The notes below the pieces were generated by a model. That model saw nothing but the letters and a program-made list of their open reading frames with translations, did no database searches and was not told the origin of the DNA. Of a DNA stretch of 64,000 bases, positions 1 to 11,640 are shown piece by piece. The stretch's first letter is position 1. Every line of letters begins with the position of its first letter. The DNA comes from Plotosus lineatus (lineage: Eukaryota; Chordata; Actinopteri; Siluriformes; Plotosidae), in contig CM045733.1 in assembly GCA_024760905.1 (NCBI GenBank), positions 66,005,501-66,069,500 of the forward strand, given 5' to 3'. The position numbers and the translations under genes are program-made.

Positions 1-801
1 GGCCTCACTTGCTTGCAGTGTGTAGTCCTGACAGCCATGCACTGTGGCAGTAAAGGAAAAGGAGCCTTCTGATGTGATAGGATTATTCACCTATATACAG
101 CAATTGACAAAAAAGGGGCTGCTATCTCCAAATAGGATTTTCCAATTTTGCCTGCAATTAGATGACTTTAAAAAATTTCACACGCAATGTTCAAGGAGAA
201 ATGATCATCTGTATATAAAAATGTGTCAGAAATAGGGGCAAGACAATTTTAGCATGAGTGAGAAAGAGTTCAGTGAGCTAGATCGGTGGTAGTTCATTTA
301 GGTCAAGTTCAATCCAAAGCAGTCAGAAGGGCTTAATTTACATAAAAATTATTTATTTTGTTTCTACGTTGATCAAAAGAAAAGAAATAATAATAATAAT
401 AATAATAATAAGAAGAAGAAGACAGAAATATATCTGGTTGACACTTCAGGTGTTTTCTCTCCTCACACTGAAATGGAAAATATATCTGATCAATATCAAG
501 TCAGTTACTAGGCTGCTGTACTTATTACTCTGAGTGTTCTTTTTCTTGAATTCTCTCAAAGAAGCAGTACATAAGCAATGCTAAGAGCACATTACTGCAC
601 AGTCTGACTTTCCACAGGTGTTTGGCTGGGTGGAGATGGCATCCATTATAAATGATATGCTCTTTAGAATGCAGTGTGTAGCTGCACCAGCATATGACTG
701 GTGGACACCAGGAGCTCATTACCCAGTCCTTTCACCCATGGGCTTCCAGGGCTTGTCACATTCTCTCTTCTTCTCTGTTCAAATGGGAATGCTACCATTT
801 T

Positions 802-843
<42 letters not shown>

Positions 844-847
844 AACA
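1..847. other. No gene seen; two trinucleotide arrays
   Basis: I see no gene here. The stretch holds an (AAT)n array passing into (AAG)n at 385-422 and an (AAT)n array of about 38 bp at 802-839. The remainder looks single-copy and AT-rich, without a long open frame that resembles a known protein. Confidence 0.7.
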
Positions 848-1098
848 ATTCATCCATTCATTCATTTTCTGAACTGCTTTCTCCTAATTAGGGTCGCGGG
901 GAGGCTGGTGCCCAGCTCAGCCGACTCTGGGCAAGGGCAGAGTACACCATGGACAGCTCACTGGGCCATTACAGGGCAGAAAGACACTGATGGCTATGCA
1001 GGCTACTCTTGATAAAAGTCATTTTCTAACACGCCTCTCACCATAGACAATGTGAGACATGGTCGGCCATTGATAACCTAGTTAGCTGCACTGGGGGT
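848..1098 (-). mobile_element. SINE-A, tail L, lacking its tRNA head
   Basis: Read on the minus strand, this copy has the SINE-A body and the L2-like tail ending in ATTC repeats. It stops exactly at the C-tract (ctgcactggggg on the plus strand), where a (GAT)n array of about 53 bp (1,099-1,151) replaces the tRNA-like head. Without the head it has no polymerase III promoter boxes. Confidence 0.85.

Positions 1099-1151
<53 letters not shown>
1099..1151. repeat. (GAT)n microsatellite
   Basis: A near-perfect trinucleotide array abuts the broken end of a SINE-A copy. It may have expanded from the exposed SINE end; that is inference. Confidence 0.95.
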
Positions 1152-1152
<1 letters not shown>

Positions 1153-1331
1153 ATAATTTATTTATTTTTTTAAATCCCAAGACTTAAAATTTGTGTTGTC
1201 TATGAACTTACTGTGACCAATATGCTGCTTTATTCATGCAACTCAGTCTGCAAACAATGCGAATTTAAAATAACATTAAAAAAACGTGTGCGTGTGTGTG
1301 AGTGTAAATTACACGTTTGTGTGATAAATAA

Positions 1332-1616
1332 CTTGGGTGGCATGATGGCATAGTGGTTACCACATTCATCTTACCTCAAAAAGGTCCTCTCTACAAGAGT
1401 TGGAATCCAGGACTGAGGTGTTTCTGTGTGGGGATTGCATGTTCTGCCCGTGCTCGTGTGAGATTCTTCTGGGTACTGTTATGTCTTATAGAAGTCCAAA
1501 AACGTGCACATTCAGGAGATGTTCAGGGTCTATCATGTCTTCCCCCGTTCAGAGCGGCACCAGCCTCCCCACAACCTTAATAGTAGGATTAAGTGATTTA
1601 GCAAATGAGAGATGAG
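1332..1616 (+). mobile_element. SINE-B, degenerate
   Basis: The head ggcatagtggtt resembles a tRNA A box and ggaatccagg a worn B box. The middle (tgtgtggggattgcatgttc) and the end (ccagcctccccacaacc... aggattaag) match the widespread fish SINE that carries an L2-like 3' end. Many substitutions point to an old insertion. Confidence 0.75.
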
Positions 1617-1779
1617 CACATAAGAACTTTGAAATCTACTCATATTAATTATTGGATGATGGCTTCTACTTTTTCCTAAATTATTTTAAGTCTCTTTGGT
1701 AATATGGTGCATCGTGGTTGAGGTGGGTCAGGTGGATGATGTTCCCCTCAAAATATTGTGCATGTCTACCTTAGTAGAA

Positions 1780-2032
1780 ATGTACTCACTCATTCAATTA
1801 ATACTAATTATAGTCAAGGGTTCAGATGAGGGCGGGGTCCACCCTGAACAGCTCACCAACCAGGCCATTGCAAAGCCAACACCCAGACAACCATTTAAAA
1901 TTGCACTCACAAATAGGGGCAATTTGAAACAGTTAAATAGCCTATTGTGCATCTTTTTGGACTGTGGGAGGAAACCGATGTATGTGGAGAAACTTGTAGA
2001 AGCATTTGAAGAATTGCTCGTGCAAAAAAACC
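1780..2032 (-). mobile_element. SINE-B fragment, degenerate
   Basis: On the minus strand the order is the SINE-B middle (the segment near 1,965-1,980 corresponds to the phrase usually read as cctcccacagtcc) followed by a worn L2-like tail near 1,830-1,880. It is strongly diverged and lacks a clear tRNA head. Confidence 0.55.
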
Positions 2033-2226
2033 CACTACACCATAGTTCGGCAGTGAGAGTGCCTCTGCCAACTAGTGGAGTGGAGGTGCAATTACACTTA
2101 ATTCTCGTACACAATTCCAGAAAAGCACATTCCCCAGTGTCATAACCGCTGCCCCCGGAATTACACCGTGCCCCCCCCCCCACCCCTGGAGGGGGGTGCA
2201 CCCCACTATTTGAGAAGCACTGGCTT
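2033..2226. mobile_element. Possible hAT-type transposon end
   Basis: The segment ends in tttgagaagcactgg, whose reverse complement (ccagtgcttctcaaa) is typical of hAT/Charlie-type termini. A C-run and a GC-rich hairpin (2,170-2,200) precede it. I could not find a matching left end, so only one terminus is supported. Confidence 0.4.
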
Positions 2227-3129
2227 AGATGTTGTACACAACTTCTCAAACGCACAAGGAATGACAGGTGTAATGTTTATCCCTCTTGTTTGTCTTGACC
2301 TTAGGAATATGAACATTGTGGAGGGAGTTCACATGCTATTTTCCAGGATGTAGGCCAAGTATTATTAAAAAAATAAAATAAAATAATAATAATAATAATT
2401 CTGCATGTTCTTTTCATACCCCAAATGGTAAGTGCAAACACTTCAACATCGGAAAACTCACAAGCTTCAACCCTGTCAGCAAATATTGGTTGCTTATATG
2501 AAGGTCAATTTGTACTAATACTAGAAATTAGTGTATACCTGTTGTCATAGATCTGAGGCAATTTTTCCTTGGGCAGAAGTCCAGTTCACAAAAAAAAAAA
2601 AAAAAAAAAAAAAAAGAAAAAAAATATGATGCATGATATTATTTACTAAAAGGTCAGAGTTGCCTGTAAGCACTTTAGACCTTGTAAAATACCTGGATCA
2701 GACACCACTCAATGCCCACACTGCAATACACTGGCCGTCTAACACACTAAATTGTTCAATCTTTGCAGGTGAACAGGGAGAAAATTCTTTGTAGTGGTTA
2801 TAGCAACAAGAGTCCAACCCATCGCTGTAAAGTTCATTTTGGTACAAGATTAGTCTTCAATATATGTGTCATTGAAGCAATAGAGTTGTCAGCCTATTAA
2901 AAAAAATGATCCCCTAATGATTCTGTTAATAGAAAGATCCTGGGACCACAGGGGAGATAGAGGGAGGGAGAAAAGAGAGCTGATTAAAGCATTTTCATTT
3001 ACTTAACTTGCAGCGAATATTTCAATTAGAGCATCTCCAGGCAGAGAAGTAATAATATATGGTAAAAACTGAAGATGGGAGAAAATGAGTCCACGAAAGG
3101 AGGAAATGAAGAATCCCACACATGTGACG

Positions 3130-3164
<35 letters not shown>

Positions 3165-3322
3165 GGTTTATCTGTGCCACTTCCACTTTCAGCGGTGTCA
3201 CTCAATTTAATACAGAGACACATTTTATCACAATCCCATTTACTCTGACCCACAGTAAAGAGGCTCGACAACAGACATGCAGTCCTCATGAAGCTTGTGG
3301 AACTGCTTGAATGAGGAACGTC

Positions 3323-3354
<32 letters not shown>

Positions 3355-4223
3355 AAGACTTCCTGTGGCCCCTTCCCGCCGTCTGTCCCCATTACCATAA
3401 ACCCACTCACTCATGAGAACCATTAATGCAGAGTCTTATTAAAAACCTATCAATATACACGCTGCCATTGTGCTAATGGGCAGGAATTCCTCTCCGTTAA
3501 ATCTGGACTTGTGGTTCCACTCTGGGCTAATGAGAGCCATCCCTCAGCATCTCTTTGGGCTAAATCACCTTTATTTGTATCTGCCTCCTCATGCTGTCCG
3601 CAATTTATGGAAGCATGCACTATGGGGGACACATTAGTACTGGCCTAGAGGGCCATGCTTACAGGGTGATTCAGCTCAATGCCGGCTCCATGGTGAGCTG
3701 TTAATTGTTCTTTGCTGTGAACCTGGTAATAAAAAGTAGAAGAGGGAGTCACTGATGTTGCTGCTGATGAGGTGATGCTTTGTCTGCGTTTATTTTTAAT
3801 GCAGAGTCAAAGGGAGGATGCATTCAAGTTCATGCCCTGCAGGAGTTTGCGCCAATAGCTCAGAACAGGAACTGTATATTGCTCTATCAATCTGAACGTT
3901 TTACAGCTCCTGCCTCTCTAGCTGTGAGAAATGTGGGGGTGTATTTACATTGGCATTTACAGTTTGAGGCTGGTGTAGAGCCTAGCCTCTAAGCTCTGTC
4001 ACTAATCAAGTTGGAAAGATACGTTCTATATGATCATATTGATCAAGCCTTGATGTATTGATGCATTGCATCCATTATTACCTCAAGCCTGCTTTCTTTC
4101 CAAGAAGTTTGCTATTTGCAGCAAATTCATGTATGTAACATCTTTATTTTCAAAGATTTTAATGTAACATATGTAATGAATTATCTGTTTTAAACAGCAC
4201 AGAAGATTATTATAAATATATAG
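2227..4223. other. No gene seen; homopolymer runs and single-copy sequence
   Basis: There is no convincing gene. Poly(A) runs lie at about 2,589-2,614 and 3,326-3,353, and a poly(T) run at 3,132-3,160. The part from about 3,360 to 4,080 is more balanced in base composition than its neighbours and might be conserved non-coding sequence, but nothing in the sequence alone proves that. Confidence 0.6.
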
Positions 4224-4238
4224 AAACAGGGATGCACT

Positions 4239-4599
4239 GAGGTTTCCTTTCGGCATTTTCCCTTTATCAGGGGTCGCCACAGCGAATGATTTGCATGTTT
4301 GATTTGGCATAGGTTTTTACATCGGATGCCCTTCCTTACACAACCCTTTAGCAAGGGGCAGAAACACACTGATGGCTTTGCACCGACTCTTTACGAAAGT
4401 CAGCAATGGTTCTTTTACATGAACCTCACACCATAGACAGTGAGAGATATGACTGGCCTTTGATAACCCAGTTATCTGCACTGGGCGGGACATTGACAAC
4501 CTTGTGGAGAGTGGGACTCAAACCACCAACCCTAGGATCAGCAATCCAGCTCCCCATACCACCAGACCATCACTACCCAATATTTCCCCTTAAAGAGGA
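4239..4599 (-). mobile_element. SINE-A, tail R, complete
   Basis: This full-length copy reads on the minus strand as tRNA-like head, C-tract, body, then tail R ending with the RTE 3' motif (plus-strand caggggtcgccacagcga). It is flanked by a perfect 15-bp target-site duplication, aaacagggatgcact, at 4,224-4,238 and 4,600-4,614. That fixes the ends and shows insertion by LINE-type target-primed reverse transcription. Confidence 0.95.
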
Positions 4600-5210
4600 A
4601 AACAGGGATGCACTATTTGTATATAACTTGGATTAGCCTATTAGAGTGGATTGACTATTTGACATTTACAGCATTTCGGTTCTTTCATTGTGCTATCAAA
4701 AATATATGGTACACCAATACCATGGGGCTAAATTTCTGATAGGTTGGCTTTCAAATTGTGTTATAATGCAGTAGTTTGTCAATAATTACTACTCAACTTA
4801 TCATAGTACAGGGATTTCTCGCTACTTTGTGTTTCAATGCATGCGGCTTCAGTGTATCGCATTTTTTTTTTTTTAATTAAAAGATAAGGAAATTAAGGAA
4901 GAATAGGTTAAAAAGTTAAGGAAAATGCTGCAAAAAAGGCCAATTATGCAAAAAAACAAAAAAAAAAAAAACAAAACAAAAAAGTAAAATTAACAAAAAA
5001 ACCCACCTAAACAAACACAAAACAAAAAACAACCCAAAACCTCCCATCAAAACTACTTACATTTTTGTGAGGTGTGCATCTGAGTGCATGCACGCACATC
5101 TGTATGTGTGTATTTATATTTTATTTACATCTTATGTATAATTTTTTAATGTTTATAATAATTGTTATTATCAGCATTTATAGCATTGAATATGTATTTA
5201 TTGATATTAC

Positions 5211-5732
5211 AGTCTGCCCCCTAATTACGAAGACCCCTGGGTACGAAATCCCCAAGTAACGAGGTTAATTTTCCGAAGTTTCCATCCCCCGGATACAAAA
5301 ACAACCCCCTCTTACGAAAAGAAATTCAAAATTCAAATGCGCCAATCAAAATTTCACACGATGCGTGAGTTGCTTTCTCATTGGCTGTCTCTCAACAACC
5401 CACCCCGCTGGCCTCCCATTGGCTAGAAGGGATGACGCAGAAGCAGAAGGAGACCTAAAAGCAGAAATACAGTGAGGACCTCTGACCTTTCAAACAGGTA
5501 CTGTAATTCCGAGAGAGATAGAGACAGAAGGAAGCTTAACTCTTTAGTTTTTAGTTTAGTTTTTTTAAGTTGTTTAATTCAGTAAATGTTTAATAAATGT
5601 GGGTGCATTTGAGCTCATCTGGAATTCCGATCCCTCAAGGAATCAAGTTAAAGTTGAGTTTGGACCTTCCAAGTGTCAAGCAGGGAATGCACGTTGAATT
5701 TTTCGTCTTGTGGATGTGGCCTGCAGAGAGAG

Positions 5733-5809
<77 letters not shown>

Positions 5810-5962
5810 TAATAAAAAAATGTTTAATAATGGTTTAATTAATCAATATGTTCATAAAATGGTTTAATATGTTAACGAATTAGGTGTTTAACATGTAAAA
5901 TGTGACCCCTACTGACAAAAACCCCACGTTACGAAAAAGGCTCAGGACCGGATTAATTTCAT
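5211..5962 (+). mobile_element. Tigger-C non-autonomous element, right end missing
   Basis: The element begins cagtctgccccctaattacg after TA, inside MITE-1. It contains two inverted CCAAT boxes (attggct near 5,390 and 5,422) and a (TG)n array of about 70 bp (5,737-5,806). It ends near acgaaaaaggctcagg without a matching inverted end. A related copy lies on the minus strand at 30,770-31,258; both stop at the same place, after ggctc. Confidence 0.6.
5737..5806. repeat. (TG)n microsatellite
   Basis: A nearly uninterrupted TG array of about 35 units inside Tigger-C. Such tracts can adopt Z-DNA and change length often. Confidence 0.97.
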
Positions 5963-6125
5963 AGGTACATGATACATGTAAGTAGGTACATATACACGTA
6001 GGTACATATGCATGTAAGTATAAGTCAGTTAGGGGGGTTAGGGCAGTTGATTTTACTTCGCAGAATTCTGTAGCCGCGGGGAGATCTCGGTCCCAATTAA
6101 CCGCGGAAAGTGAGGGATCCCTGTA

Positions 6126-6866
6126 CAACACATTTTAAGTTAATCAAATTTCATTCCAAGTTATGCAGACATTTATAACTACGATTTTGGACTTGGTATT
6201 TATTTAAATGCTTGTTTTTTAAAAGAACTACAGCGAAAACACCACAGGAAGCAAGTATCAGAGGTGAAAGCAAATATAAACTTCAAAGCACAGTGGACAT
6301 CATCCAAGGTCCATGCGAAGACTTAGCTGTCCTAAAAACTCTGCAGGAGCCCAAGGAACTGTGGAGTATTGCTGATCATGATGAAAGAGTAGATTTCAAC
6401 TCCTGATCTTGGTGAGGATTTTCTTTCATAAAAAGGCCAATTAATTGAGCACTGTCAGGAACATCCAGCAGAAGTAATTCCTAAAAGTATCATTACTGAG
6501 CGGAGAACCACAGGCCCTTATCCACCGAACATCAGAGTCAGCTCTGTAACAGTTAAGTTTAAACTCTAGTGGTCATTCTGCAGGCAGCCGTTTCAAATGT
6601 GGACAACTACTGTCAGATAAACACTGGGACATTCAGGAACACACATATCTGCGTGTGGGGCAGGAAAAAGAGAAGAAGTTTTATTGAATAATTACTAATT
6701 ATTTACTTATTTACTTTAATAATATATTTATTATTAATAATTACTAAAAACAGGGCTGTCCATAGAACTGTCCATGAAAGGGTGAGCCAAATGTTTCTGT
6801 AGCATATGCAGAGTAGATTTGGAAGTAAGCAAGGATTGGATCCATGTTTGCAGTGACAATGTTTTA
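6126..6866. other. No gene seen
   Basis: AT-rich single-copy sequence. A 64-codon frame at 6,212-6,406 (+) has no recognisable domain, and I do not call it a gene. Confidence 0.6.
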
Positions 6867-6876
6867 CCCGGTGAGT

Positions 6877-7345
6877 CTTCTTCTTTTTCTTCTTCTTTTA
6901 CTTTCGGCTGCTCCCTTCAGGGGTCGCCACAGCAAATCATCCGCCTCCATCTCACCCTGTCCTCTGCATCTTCTTTTCTGACTCCAACGACCTTCATGTC
7001 TTCCTTCACCACATCCATAAAACTCTTCTTTGGTCTTCCTCGAGGCCTTCTGCCTGGTAGTTCCAACCTCAGCATCCTACTGCCAATATACTCACTATCC
7101 CTCCTCTGTACATGTCCAAACCATCTCAATCTAGCCTCTCTGACTTTGTCTCCAAAATATCTTACGTGGGCTGTCCCTCTGATATACTCATTTCTGATCC
7201 TATCCATCCTCGTTACTCCCAGAGAGAACCTCAACATTTTCATCTCCGCTACCTCCAGCTCTGCCTCCTGTCTTTTCCTCAGCGCCACTGTTTCTAATCC
7301 ATACAACATCGCTGGCCTCAACACCGGCTTGTACACTTTTCCCTT
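6877..7345 (-). pseudogene. RTE-type LINE, 5'-truncated 3' fragment
   Basis: The minus strand keeps an open 139-codon frame (6,917-7,336) covering the C-terminal end of an RTE-clade reverse transcriptase. It includes the motifs [30 protein letters not shown] and GRRPRGRPKK and ends in CGDP. The 3' end finishes in a pure run of AAG-type repeats. A perfect 10-bp target-site duplication, cccggtgagt, lies at 6,867-6,876 and 7,346-7,355. The catalytic RT motifs are absent, so this is a dead-on-arrival copy. Confidence 0.93.
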
Positions 7346-7548
7346 CCCGGTGAGTATTCATGTAAAACTCTTTGTTTGTGTGTTGGTTTGTTTATATTCA
7401 TAAGAAAGACACTAATTTTAAATAATTATATCCCTGGCAAATTGCAAATTGAGAGAAAGTGAGAGAAACTTTTTTTCAGCTGCCTATGCAATGAGGCCAT
7501 GCTAAGTCAAGTTTTAACTGTTAACATTTGCTTCTTTTGTGCCAGTAT

Positions 7549-7880
7549 ATTCATTCATTCATTTTCTGTAAGCGCTTAATCCTAATTAGGGTCATGGTGA
7601 GGCTGGCACCCATCCCAGCCAACTTCGGGCAAGGGCAGAGTACACCCTTGACAGCTCGTTAGACCATTGCAGGGTGGAAACACGCTGACGGCTATGCAGC
7701 TACTCTACGAAAGTCAGCAATGGTTTTTACATGCCTCTCACCATGGACAGCGAAAGACACGGCCTGCCTTTGATAAACCCAGTTAGCTGCAGTGGGGAGA
7801 CAGTGACAACCCTTTGAGGGTGGGGCTTGAACCCCCCAACCTTTGGGATCAGTGGTACAGCGCCTTACCACCAAGCCCAC
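7549..7880 (-). mobile_element. SINE-A, tail L
   Basis: The plus strand begins with ATTC repeats and the L2-like end (tcctaattagggtc), followed by the body, C-tract and tRNA-like head (plus-strand gcttgaacccccc holds the B box). I found no clear target-site duplication. Confidence 0.87.
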
Positions 7881-7885
7881 GTTCA

Positions 7886-8505
7886 AACACTGAAAATTTA
7901 TCGTTGGTCTTCACTAGAACAAACTAGTTTTGATCTACACACAGATCAGCCCTACACATCAACATCAGCATTTTGAATATTAGTGGGGAAGTTGAATAAA
8001 AAATACATACTCACCTGACGAAAAAATACTTTCATTTCTTTAGATTTTGTTGTACCTATCCACTGATGAAATAATTATAGGACTCCAAACACCAGTAGGC
8101 TTTCTATGCTCCGGTGAAATGGCGTTTGCAATCAGTTCACTATCTATGAACTGTACACTTGGCTATAGCTGTTTTGTCCAATAAGTCTTCTAAAGGCTGG
8201 AAGGGTCAATTCTGTTACACAAAGCTATTTTCTCAAGGTATCTCTGCTGTGCAGCGATGGGAAAGACTGTGAAAGTGCTGCACAAGAGAAAATTGCGTCT
8301 GTCGGCATCTTTGGGTGTGATAAACTTATTGTGTGGCCTCCAGTATGGAAGACTGCCTTTGTAATCAGGGGGAATGCCTGGTCATGTGACTGTATTGAAA
8401 TCCTCCTATAGACTTACCTCAAAGGTAGCCACTGCTTTCAGCAACCAAATGGATTGTTATCCACTTCATGAATGAATTCACCAAGGACATTAGCCAGAAT
8501 AATAG
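7886..8505. other. No gene seen
   Basis: Single-copy AT-rich sequence without recognisable repeats or open frames. Confidence 0.6.
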
Positions 8506-8515
8506 TCCAAGCCCT

Positions 8516-8921
8516 ATTCATTCATTCATTTATTTTCTATACCACTAAATCCTAATTATCGTCACTGGTAGGCTGGTGCTGATTCCAGAAGACTCTGGGT
8601 GAGGGCAGAGTACACCCTGGACAGCTTGTCAGACCATCACAGGACAAAAATTGACTGACCGCTATGTAGCCTACTCTTAGCAAATGTCAGCAATGGTTCT
8701 TTTACACAGCTTTCAACATAGACGGTGAGAGACATGGCTGGCCTTTGATACACAGTTGCATGCACTGGGGGTGGGGGGTAGGGGACGGGGGACGGACTGT
8801 TGACTGTGGTCAGAACTGTTGAGCTGTCAGAACTGTCAACACAGAACTGTTGACTGTGGTGCTTGAACTCTCAACCTTAGGATCAGTAATCCAGCACCTT
8901 ACCATTGGGCCTCCACTGCCA
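8516..8921 (-). mobile_element. SINE-A, tail L, with internal duplication
   Basis: The ends are fixed by a 10-bp target-site duplication, tccaagccct, at 8,506-8,515 and 8,922-8,931. Between body and head the copy carries an extra G-rich stretch and a motif, gaactgttgactgtgg, repeated within 8,810-8,865. This makes it about 60 bp longer than its relatives. Confidence 0.9.
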
Positions 8922-9094
8922 TCCAAGCCCTCTTCATGCATGAAAACAAACGTGGATACATTAACATCGTGTATTCATTGAATTCAAGTACAGATCGATA
9001 TAGGAAGTGTGAACTATTTGTATAGCGGTCTATTCATGTGCTAATTGAAAAAAAAAGCTTGTAGCCGAGCAATTTTCTGTGGCCACTAATTCTG

Positions 9095-9440
9095 TTGAGG
9101 TTCTCTCTGGGAGTAACGAGGATGGATAGGATCAGGAATGAGTATATCAGAGGGACAGCACATGTAAGATGTTTTGGAGACAAAGTCAGAGAGGCTAGAT
9201 TGAGATGGTTTGGACATGTACAGAGGAGGGATAGTGAGTATATTGGCAGTAGGATGCTGAGGTTGGAACTACCAGGCAGAAGGCCTCGAGGAAGACCAAA
9301 GAAGAGATTTATGGATGTGGTGAAGGAAGACATGAAGGTCGTTGGAGTCAGAAAAGAAGATGCGGAGGACAGGGTGAGGTGGAGGCGGATGATTTGCTGT
9401 GGCGACCCCTGAAGGGAACAGCCGAAAGTAAAAGAAGAAG
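9095..9440 (+). pseudogene. RTE-type LINE, short 5'-truncated fragment
   Basis: A 105-codon frame (9,095-9,412) gives the C-terminal RTE polypeptide from SLGVTRMDRIRNEY to the final CGDP. The 3' end aaaagaagaag matches the RTE tail. The 10-bp duplication actaattctg lies at 9,085-9,094 and 9,441-9,450. Only about 346 bp of the element is present, and no catalytic motif. Confidence 0.93.
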
Positions 9441-9451
9441 ACTAATTCTGG

Positions 9452-9692
9452 TCTGGAGCTTGTGGTATAATGGTTACGGTGCATGGCTTATGAGACATTA
9501 ATCAAGAGGTTGAGATGAATTATCAAGAGGTTGAGAGTTCAAACCTGATTAGGCTACGATCGTGCTGAGACCCCAGTGAAAGGGCTAAAACACAAGTATG
9601 CCTCTGTGTACCCAGCAATATAATACTATTGAGGTAAACTGCAATGGACTAATGTTTCATCCACTCGGAGTTGAACTCCTAGTTGTGATTCT
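9452..9692 (+). mobile_element. SINE-C, degenerate
   Basis: The start cttgtggtataatggttacgg resembles a tRNA A-box region, and agagttcaaacctg a B box. The body phrases gcctctgtgtacccagcaat and gagttgaactcctagttg match the two better copies at 23,430-23,702 and 55,669-55,960. The 3' end is lost. It lies immediately after the RTE fragment. Confidence 0.75.
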
Positions 9693-9713
9693 TCTTGACT
9701 TAAGTCGGTGCTT

Positions 9714-10001
9714 TTTCATTCATTCATTCATTCATTACATTTCTGAATCACTTAATCCAACCAACTTTGGGAGAGAGCAGAGTACACCCTGAACATCTCA
9801 CCAGGTCATCGCAGAGCAGGTCCACATTGAGAGCAATGCATCTCACACTTGATGAAAGGCAGCGATGGCTCTTTTACAGCCTTACCCCATAGACCGTGAG
9901 AGACATGGCTGGCCTTTGATAACCCAGTTGGCTGCATTGGGGGGGGTAGCAGTGACAACCAGTTGGTAATCTGGCACCTTACCACCAGGTCACCACTGAC
10001 C
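9714..10001 (-). mobile_element. SINE-A, tail L, internally shortened
   Basis: ATTC repeats start the plus-strand reading. The L2-like tail lacks part of its middle. The head end lies near 9,980. A 12-bp duplication with one mismatch (aagtcggtgctt / aagtctgtgctt) flanks it at 9,702-9,713 and 10,002-10,013. Confidence 0.88.
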
Positions 10002-10013
10002 AAGTCTGTGCTT

Positions 10014-11097
10014 ATATTAAGCAAACAGAGTTTGGTGAGACAAATGGAAATTGGTGTTTCTTATGGAAAAGCATTCTTTGCAAATCCTACAATGTTAAAT
10101 TAATAAAATATTTACTTAAAAAAACAAACAAACAAACAAACAAAAAACCCAGTAAATGTACATATAAATAGGACCAACCTCAATTATACTGTAATCCTAA
10201 TTCAAAAGCCAGCTCTGCACATGTGTGTTTTCTTGGGAGATTTCAGCAGGTAGTATTCCAACCTCTTCTGGATAAATCTCACTGAAGTGCAGTGCAACAC
10301 AATTTAAATGATCCACAATCAACCTGTGTAGGCTCAGCCAAAGTAATTACCTGCTTTCTTTACTGATTCTCATTTAAAAAAAAAAAAAAAATGCAGTTTT
10401 AGCTATGAATACATCAAACAGGTATTTATACATAGATTCAGCATGTTCCCTTCTCCTCAAAATCAATCTGTTCTACAATCTGAATGGATTTGAATACCAA
10501 ATAATTCAACTTATTGAAATATAAATGAAAAAGAACACATGCCACATTTGTTTTTAACCAAAATACACAGTGATGCAATTCAGCTGAATTCAATTTTAAA
10601 TGCACTACGAGCCAATCTGCAGTTTGATTTCAGGATGCATGGAATGGTCAAATTGTTTCGTAAAGAATGTTTGCAAATCAAAAGTGTTTAATTTTGACAT
10701 ATGATACCTCAGAAATAAGCACCGGGACAGTTCACAAACTCTTACCATGTGGACGAGATGTCACAAACAGGTACATATCTCCCACATTGTTTATCAACTG
10801 TCCCGGAGCTTATTTTTGGCATTGACATTGACTGAATATTTTTGAATGCTTGTTGAGTAATCCTTAACAAATCCCTGGATCGAAATTGTGATCCAGATCT
10901 GCTTCTAAAAATTCCCCCTGCCACTCTACAAAGTTTGACGATAATCAGTGCACTAATTTTTGTGTAATCCTGCTAACAGACAAGATTGCGATCAATTGAA
11001 AATTGAATGGGATCTCCCCACTTCCCCTTTTCTCACCCCTTTTGCGTTTGCATAATTTTTAATTGCTTCTTTTCAGGCTCATACGTGAGACCTCCAT
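10014..11097. other. No gene seen; short hairpin and an old unclassified repeat
   Basis: The stretch holds a 103-bp inverted repeat at 10,713-10,815 (20-bp arms). A segment at about 10,830-10,985 (atccctggatcg... cagtgcacta) shares phrases with 11,480-11,640 and resembles a dispersed fish repeat of unknown class. There is no coding evidence. Confidence 0.5.
10713..10815. repeat. Inverted repeat, 20-bp arms
   Basis: The left arm at 10,713-10,732 (aaataagcaccgggacagtt) pairs with the right arm at 10,796-10,815 with one mismatch, around a 63-bp spacer. It may be a relic of a very small foldback element. Confidence 0.75.
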
Positions 11098-11108
11098 CAA
11101 GTTTGATG

Positions 11109-11422
11109 GTATTCATTCATTTTCTGAACCGCTTAATCCAAAGTAGGGTCACGGGGAGGCTGGCGCCCATCTCAGCTGACTCTGGGCAAGGGCAGAGGAC
11201 ACTCGAGACAGCTCGCCAGGCCACCACAGGGCAGAAACACGCTGAAACTATGCAGCCGACTCTTGACGAAGGTCAGCAATGGTTCTTTTACATGCCTCTC
11301 ACCAAAGGCAGTGAGAGACATGGTTGGCTTTTGATAACTCGATTGGCGGCACTGGGGGACAGTGACAACCCCCAACCTTGGGATCAAAGATCCAGCACTT
11401 TTAGCACTACGTTACCACTGCC
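11109..11422 (-). mobile_element. SINE-A, tail L, complete
   Basis: The copy is bounded by a perfect 11-bp duplication, caagtttgatg, at 11,098-11,108 and 11,423-11,433. The plus strand begins with ATTC repeats and shows the L2-like end, the body and the worn tRNA-like head (gggatcaaagatccag). Confidence 0.93.
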
Positions 11423-11479
11423 CAAGTTTGATGACAATTAAATGAATTGAAAATTAAATGAAAATCAGTACACTGGCTT

Positions 11480-11640
11480 TTCAAAAGCCTTTCATAAATT
11501 CCTGGATTTAGACCGTGATCCGGATCTAATCCAACATATAATGAGTTCATTCCAGGACCAGGCCCAGGCCCCACCCCTCCATAAAGTTTAATGAAAATCA
11601 TATAAGTAGTTTTTTTATTCTGCGAACAGAAGATGGAGGT
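11480..11640. repeat. Unclassified dispersed repeat, second copy
   Basis: Shared phrases (ccgtgatccggatct, cccctccataaagttta, ttctgcgaacagaag) parallel those at 10,830-10,985. The two copies are diverged, and the family is not identified. Confidence 0.45.

Larger units (their letters stand above)
4809..6123 (+). mobile_element. MITE-1 copy interrupted by a Tigger-C element
   Basis: The left end cagggatttctcgctact and right end agtgagggatccctg form imperfect terminal inverted repeats flanked by TA at 4,807-4,808 and 6,124-6,125. The interior is A-rich and carries the family's Tgtatttatattttattta block near 5,107. A second element interrupts it from about 5,211 to 5,962. No open frame resembles a transposase. 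TA target sites and short inverted ends suggest the Tc1/mariner/pogo superfamily. Confidence 0.8.

Noticed and set aside
694..891. Poly-asparagine and poly-isoleucine frames
   Set aside because: Translations of the (AAT)n array in different phases; no protein context.
6212..6406. 64-codon plus-strand frame as a host exon
   Set aside because: The composition is plausible, but there are no good splice sites and no recognisable domain.
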